Shown piece by piece: positions 58,963-64,000 of a stretch of 64,000 bases of DNA; positions within the stretch are counted from its first letter, which is position 1, and each line of letters begins with the position of its first letter. A program made the position numbers and the translations under genes. The stretch covers positions 4,942,010 to 5,006,009 of the forward strand of contig OX345647.1 in NCBI GenBank assembly GCA_947044365.1. The letters run 5' to 3'. The notes beneath the pieces are model-generated. The model made no database searches, had not been told where the DNA came from, and was given only the letters and a program-made list of their open reading frames with translations. The stretch comes from Petrosia ficiformis. Lineage: Eukaryota > Porifera > Demospongiae > Haplosclerida > Petrosiidae.

Positions 58963-61728
58963 TTAGCAGCTTATGTTACTAGCATCACTGAAAGCAAATG
59001 TTCCAGTACCATCAGATCCAATTGTACAAACAGCTGTCTTTACTCTTCCACTGTTCATATCAAAGGTGGACATGTTGACAGTTTCTCCTGGCGCCCCTCG
59101 CAGTTTCATAACATACTCATCTCCCAGTACAATGATTGTTAGAATGCGTTTATCAGCCACTGAGACAATCTTATCCAACTCACCAAGCAGTGCTCCACCT
59201 GTACCTGGAAAAACAGGTGCTATAACCCAATACTCAAAGTTGTCACGATCGCAAGTATCTAAAGGGATTTTTCCACTATTATCTTTAATGGATACAAATC
59301 CTGGTTTTATAGTTCCATCTAAGTTATATTGTAGTGCTACAGATTCTGGAAATGAAGATTTAGGTTTAACAGATTTAGAGGGAGGGAGTTCAGTTGGTTT
59401 GAGGTCATATTTATCTTTGTTGTCCACTGCTAGTACATAGTACCATGTATAACCAGAGACCTGTGTAATAAAGAATAGTAATGAATGAAGAGTGATACGA
59501 TACCAATGTATATGAATACCAGGTTGAGTACTGCTCCAATCTGATACTAACATGACCCTTTTTGCAGTATAATGATATAGAATGTGTTCACTTATATGCA
59601 CACTCCAGTACTCATTCAGCTACTACTTGGTATCATATCGAAACAAAAACGCTTTGTGCAAAACCACTTTAATACAAACTTGTTTTTAGTTCAAGTACTA
59701 TGCAATGAATAGCATTATTACATGTTTATGAACAACTTAGAGAATTAACTAGACCGTTCCCTTGCTGTGATGGATATATGTAGTCATGCCATCTCATTAC
59801 CTTTTCATAACATGATTATATAATCAACCTTTTTTTTAATTGGTCTGGTTATGTGATTGATACTAGACTAATTACATATTTGATGAGACATTTAAGTTAC
59901 TCACCTCACTGTATGAAGCAACTACTTCTCCATTAGGTCCTCCTTTACCAAATGCATGATAGAGGAAGGTAGAATCCAGTGACATGGCAGGTTGAGAGGG
60001 TTTGAGTAACAGACCATCAGCCATACAGGTAGCCAATATAAGTGTCTTATTAAAACTTGTTGCTGTGTCACTAGGACCCACAGGACCACCACTAAGAGCA
60101 GCAACAAATGTTTCAAGAGCAGGATAGGGCTCTGGGTTAAACCTACAGTTTGATTCATTGGACAATGTGTGGAAATCATCTTTGAAAGCAGCTAGACCTA
60201 AAGCATGTACCAGTATGGTAGAATATCCTATTTTCCATTGTGTGTTACCAGGATGATAATCTCCACTAACACGAGTCTGGGTGACTACTGGAATCATCAC
60301 ACTTTGAAGCACATGTCTAGTCCAGGCCATACAATATTGTATCGTTAAGCCCAGTTCTTTGGCCGCTTCTCCCATCTCATCTAACCAAGTCTTTCCAAGA
60401 TTCAAATCCATTTCCAGCTCCTTTAGCCCACCAAATTCAGTTAGCAACCAGTCTTGTTCATAGACTCTCAAGTTCCATTCATCTCTTGCTGTTGACAAGA
60501 GGTACCTCCAGAAATCAGGGTCATTGGGAAGTGCAATGTGACCAGTATCAATAATGAAATTGAATCGACCACCATTTTGCTTGGCGTAAACTGTGTCAGG
60601 TGAGAAGTAACGATTATGTGCAACAATGGGCCAATGTGTTTTGTTCGAGAGGTACTGAAGGCCATGTGGAAACACATCAGGCATCGGGGCCCAATTTTTC
60701 ACACCACCACCAACACCCTTGTAATACCACCAAGAATCCAGTTGTAAATATTGATAAGGGATACCATTTTTAACTGCATTTTCTTTAACAGCGACGAGTG
60801 CATCTTCATAATTATCATACTCTCCAGTATAATAGTAATAACAAGCTCCATTATCTGTATAGTATCCTAGGTAATTAATAGTGAAATCATCAAGACGATA
60901 ATGATCCTCTTTCTTGTACCTGATTCTCAATAGTTTCCCCCACTTCTCCATAGTACCAGTTACATTTTGACCAGCTACTACAAGAGTCTCCATTGAATAA
61001 CCTTTAGGTATCATGTCTACCTTACCAATGATACCACTACCCCAGACAGGTACTGTGTAGTTCTGCGGTTTCCAGGTTACCTGATGGCCAGACATAAAAG
61101 TATTCTGAGGTGATATGACGATTGTGTTCTCAAGTTCCGAATCAAATATAACTAAAGGAAAGCCTCCGTCTACTCTATTGTAAATACTAGATATAGAAGA
61201 GGATAGCTTTCCAATTACAATATTACCAGTCATACCACCACTCCATGTTGCATAGCCGCGATCAATATCAGGCATGTCTTCAATTTTAAGTGTAGGCCAT
61301 GTTGAGATGGTGTCATTGTCATTACCAGTCGTTGTATGAGTACCTCCATCATCCCACTGTTGACCAAATATGACAACTGGAACTTCTTGGAATACGACTG
61401 TGTAAGTTGAGAAATGGAAAGATCCATCGCTACTTTTCCACTGGAAGTTTGTCACTTGCATAGGCCCCCAATCTAATCTACCTGAATCAGTGGATGTGCT
61501 ATTAAGAATGAGCGATTTATCTTGTGTGGAGTACCATTTCCCATTGTTACGCACCCAGAGATCAGCACTATTGAACCACAGCTTGTCAGATAGATATAAC
61601 TGAAAACCTCCAGTCTTTTCGTCAATCTTTACCTCAAAGTTCTCAACTGGACCTCTGATAGGTTCAGAAAGAACATCTCTTCCTGAAATTAGAACAAAAA
61701 GTACAAGACAGTAATAATATAGTGCCAT
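58963..61728 (-). CDS. Secreted GH36 / raffinose-synthase-like glycoside hydrolase (copy 2)
   Basis: Tail-to-tail paralogue of the plus-strand gene. Exons 61728-59905 and 59460-58963 (stop TAA), the intron at the same place and phase (GAG|gtgagt) but 444 bp against 83 bp. 773 aa with a clear signal peptide (MALYYYCLVLFVLISGRDVL). The open frame extends 5' of this ATG only from a GTG, so ATG at 61728 is preferred. It shares long stretches with copy 1 (EKWGKLLRIRYKKEDHYRL, NYLGYYTDNGACYYY, LGLAAFKDDFHT, ALSGGPVGPSDTA). The nucleophile-region QDW is kept (RVYEQDWLLTEF). The acid/base region reads TRVSGDYHPGN, so the first Asp of the SDD pair is Gly while the second is kept. Probably active, perhaps with altered specificity. 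Confidence 0.72.
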
Positions 61729-61796
61729 TGCAGCACGTACGACCTTAGTCTGGCTGAGCCCCACCTTTTATTGAGCCACGCCCAAATCAATGAAAG
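61729..61796. promoter_or_regulatory. Glycosidase copy 2 / NADK2 shared spacer
   Basis: Only 68 bp lie between the divergent ATGs, so the two genes must share a promoter or use start sites inside each other's 5' end. It contains GAGCCCCACC near 61,757 and GAGCCACGCCC near 61,773. No TATA box is evident in either direction. Confidence 0.5.
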
Positions 61797-64000
61797 ATGC
61801 TGAAGAATGTAAGAAAAGTACTGGTAATCAGAAAGACTAGTAGATTAGTTTATGAAAGACAAAGAACTGGAGATGAGTTTTTGATACAAAAGGTTCTCAT
61901 TTCCATTCCACATTCCCAAACGGTCTCGGAATGAGACTTCATGTGTGTTCCCCTTACTTAGTTATCAGAGCGAGGTTCGGATTATCATGGTTTATTACAA
62001 AGACATGAAAAACATGAGTTAAGTGTTAAAGAGATATTAAGATGTCTCCAGTAAGATGAATTGATTGTAAGGATACTGATATTGTACAAATTATTATATT
62101 TTTATTTAAGGAATCGTGGAGTTTCTGTTATTACTCGTAAGAAAGAATCGATAAGAGATGAAGATGTGAGATGGTCAGATATTGTAATTGCTGCAGGAGG
62201 TATTACAGTACCATAGTATATAACAGAGTTTTTGATAAGCATATATATTGCGGGGATGTGTGATACAACTATTGCATATTACTGCCAAAAATATCATGGT
62301 ATGATATGATACAGTATTGCGATATTTAGAAATAATAATTCAAATGCTTATCAAATGTTAATAAATGTCCTGTTTGGTTGTATTTGTCAAGAAATGGTAA
62401 AAGATCAAAGTTCTGCAAACTATCTTGTAATTGCTTTTAGGTATAAAATTATGCATAATGTATCACGATATTGAATGAAATATCAGGTAGAAGGCACATG
62501 GAAAGAATATCCTAATAAAACTCTAACAATACCAGTACAAGATTTTATGTTAGGTGTACTGGCATTGTTAGGGTTTCATTAGGATATTCTTTACGTGTGC
62601 CTTCTACCATACTGAAATGTTGATCAGTATATAGATACATCATTAATATATTACAGTGCATTGTAATTGAGCTCATATCTGTTATGTATGACGTACATGA
62701 TTAGTCAAAATAAACAAAGAGTATCAACATGTATGTATGAATAGCTTTGTATTATTTTGTAGGTGATGGTAATTTTTTAGCTGCAGCATCACGAGTTCCT
62801 TTCTCTAATCATATGGTAGTTGGTATTAACACTGATCCCGACAGGTAGGTCACATGACTACATAATTACATCACATGACCTCTAAATGTATACAACAAGC
62901 TGGATAGATTTATGGATGGAGTTTTCATATTTTCTCTTTCAGATCAGAGGGGTACCTCTGTGTAACCCCTTCGCAATCTTGTTCACTAGAGAAGATAGTT
63001 AATAATATTTTGGATGGAAAATTCAGGTGCGATAGATGAACTATGGCTATTTGTGTGTGTGTGTGTGTGTGTATGTCTCTCTGTATGTATGTATGTTTGT
63101 GTGCATATGTGTATGCATGTCTGTCTGTCTGTATGTATGTATGTATGTGTGTATGTATGTATGTCTTTCTGTATGTATGTTTGTGTGTATATGTGTATGC
63201 ATGTATGTCTGTCTGTCTGTCTGTCTTTATGTATGTATGTATGTATGTATTTGTGTATGTATGTCTGTATGCATGTATGTATGTGTGTATGAAATTATGA
63301 ATATTATATACTTATATGTATTGATGTATGGTATATATGTATGCATCATGTATGAATACATTTGAGTATACCAATGCTATCAATATTTTAGAAGTATAAA
63401 CAGACTGAGAATAAGAGTAACAATAGCTGGTGAAGAGCTGCCAATGTTTGCACTAAATGAGGTATTCATTGGCGAATGTGATCCATCACAGTAAGTGACA
63501 TGATTAGACATAAGTAAGATACACATGTATGGTGTGTGTGTGTGTGAGGTCGTTTCCTCATTAGGACTTGTTATTTTGAGTTGTCATGTGGTGAATATCC
63601 AGCTGAAAAATTAAGAAATTCTGGACTTCTTGTATATACAGGGACTGGATCAACATCATGGTTAGTAACATCTGTTTACATTCACGATGTCATGATGATC
63701 TCAAAATTAGAATATGATGACTTAATATGTAATATAGTGTATAGTGTAATGTAGTAAGGTTAATGATGAACAAGTATACTGTAACTCAATAACGAAGCTA
63801 TGGATTGAAATTTAACATACACAGAAAAGAACAGGAAGGATAATTGTATGAAAAATGGTGCAAGTAAAAAGATTGTTGGTCATTTGTTTAAGGTCATGGT
63901 GAATGTGAATTAGCTTCGTTAGTCATATCTGTGTCTATGTGAAATAGATGCTAACCACATGATTGATAGATAGATATTAACTATTCATTACAGGGCATAT
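61797..64000 (+). CDS. NADK2: NAD kinase 2, mitochondrial type (partial, runs off the right edge)
   Basis: Phosphorylates NAD to NADP; in animals NADK2 serves mitochondria. Exons seen: 61797-61892, 61962-62050, 62111-62199, 62763-62844, 62943-63026, 63392-63490, 63565-63660, and the first bases of the next from 63994. Phases agree throughout; about 213 codons are visible. Family sequence: RKVLVIRKTSRLVYERQR, GSDYHGLLQRHEKHELS, RWSDIVIAAGGDGNFLAAAS (the GGDG motif carries the catalytic Asp), VVGINTDPDRSEGYLCV, ALNEVFIGE, LLVYTGTGSTSWAY. A TGA in frame at 61791-61793 fixes the start. Only about five residues precede the conserved core, so the long mitochondrial presequence of human NADK2 is absent. 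Confidence 0.9.
62484..62612. repeat. Long fold-back hairpin in NADK2 intron
   Basis: GGTAGAAGGCACATGGAAAG at the left pairs with CTTTACGTGTGCCTTCTACC at the right, and the pairing continues inward (AATATCCTAATAAAACTCTA...). This gives about 55-bp arms with few mismatches around a loop of about 10-15 nt. It looks like a fold-back element; the transcript would form a near-perfect hairpin. Confidence 0.8.
63050..63300. repeat. (TGTA)n / (TGTC)n microsatellite
   Basis: TATGTATGT/TGTCTGTC simple sequence between NADK2 exons 5 and 6; open frames across it are artefacts. Confidence 0.93.
63676..63910. repeat. MITE-A copy
   Basis: About 235 bp with ends TTTACATTCACGATGTCATG and GGTCATGGTGAATGTGAA in inverted orientation, core GTGTATAGTGTAATGTAGT, and the internal GATTGAAATTTAACATACAC shared with other full copies. 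It lies in the last visible NADK2 intron. Confidence 0.85.

Noticed and set aside
61729..61764. N-terminal extension of glycosidase copy 2 from GTG at 61764
   Set aside because: It starts at a GTG, would bury the signal peptide, and copy 1 has no equivalent.

Overview
This 64 kb window is nuclear DNA from an animal. The genes are split into many short exons with GT/AG introns, the code is standard, and several products are animal or eukaryotic families: a PATJ/MUPP1-type multi-PDZ scaffold, SARAF, HOOK, a TMEM59-like protein, SLC49A4, mitochondrial-type NAD kinase 2 and ribosomal protein eS28. Dense packing, AT-rich introns and the endless TACATGTACATG-type repeats suggest an early-branching invertebrate. 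A demosponge is my best guess; that is inference, since no rRNA or mitochondrial marker is present.

Layout: (1) About 0.3-22 kb, minus strand: a giant PATJ/MUPP1-like gene with 28 coding exons whose splice phases all agree. It encodes an L27 domain and nine PDZ domains in about 2,357 codons; only the first coding exon is uncertain. (2) 22-27.5 kb: no firm gene; microsatellites and short inverted-repeat elements. (3) 27.5-30.0 kb, plus: SARAF. (4) 30.9-33.4 kb, plus: an SLC49A4 (DIRC2)-like transporter. (5) 33.5-34.0 kb, minus: a decayed class-III aminotransferase fragment. (6) 34.4-45.9 kb, minus: a full-length HOOK gene, 24 exons, 670 aa. (7) 46.2-53.5 kb, plus: a TMEM59-like membrane protein. 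(8) 55.2-55.6 kb, minus: RPS28. (9) 55.7-58.1 kb plus and 59.0-61.7 kb minus: two tail-to-tail paralogues of a secreted GH36/raffinose-synthase-like glycoside hydrolase. (10) 61.8 kb to the right edge, plus: NADK2, cut by the window end.

Three gene pairs are head-to-head with very short spacers: HOOK/TMEM59-like (223 bp), RPS28/glycosidase (88 bp, with an NRF1-type palindrome and an E-box) and glycosidase/NADK2 (68 bp). These are probable bidirectional promoters. The genes do not form one pathway; it is an ordinary gene neighbourhood with roles in cell polarity, calcium entry control, vesicle transport and metabolism.

Most non-coding DNA is repeats: at least ten families of short inverted-repeat (MITE-like) elements, several nested in one another, plus large minisatellites with units of about 12, 33, 37 and 55 bp. 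Exon ends were placed by hand from splice consensus, reading frame and phase, and were not checked against transcripts.
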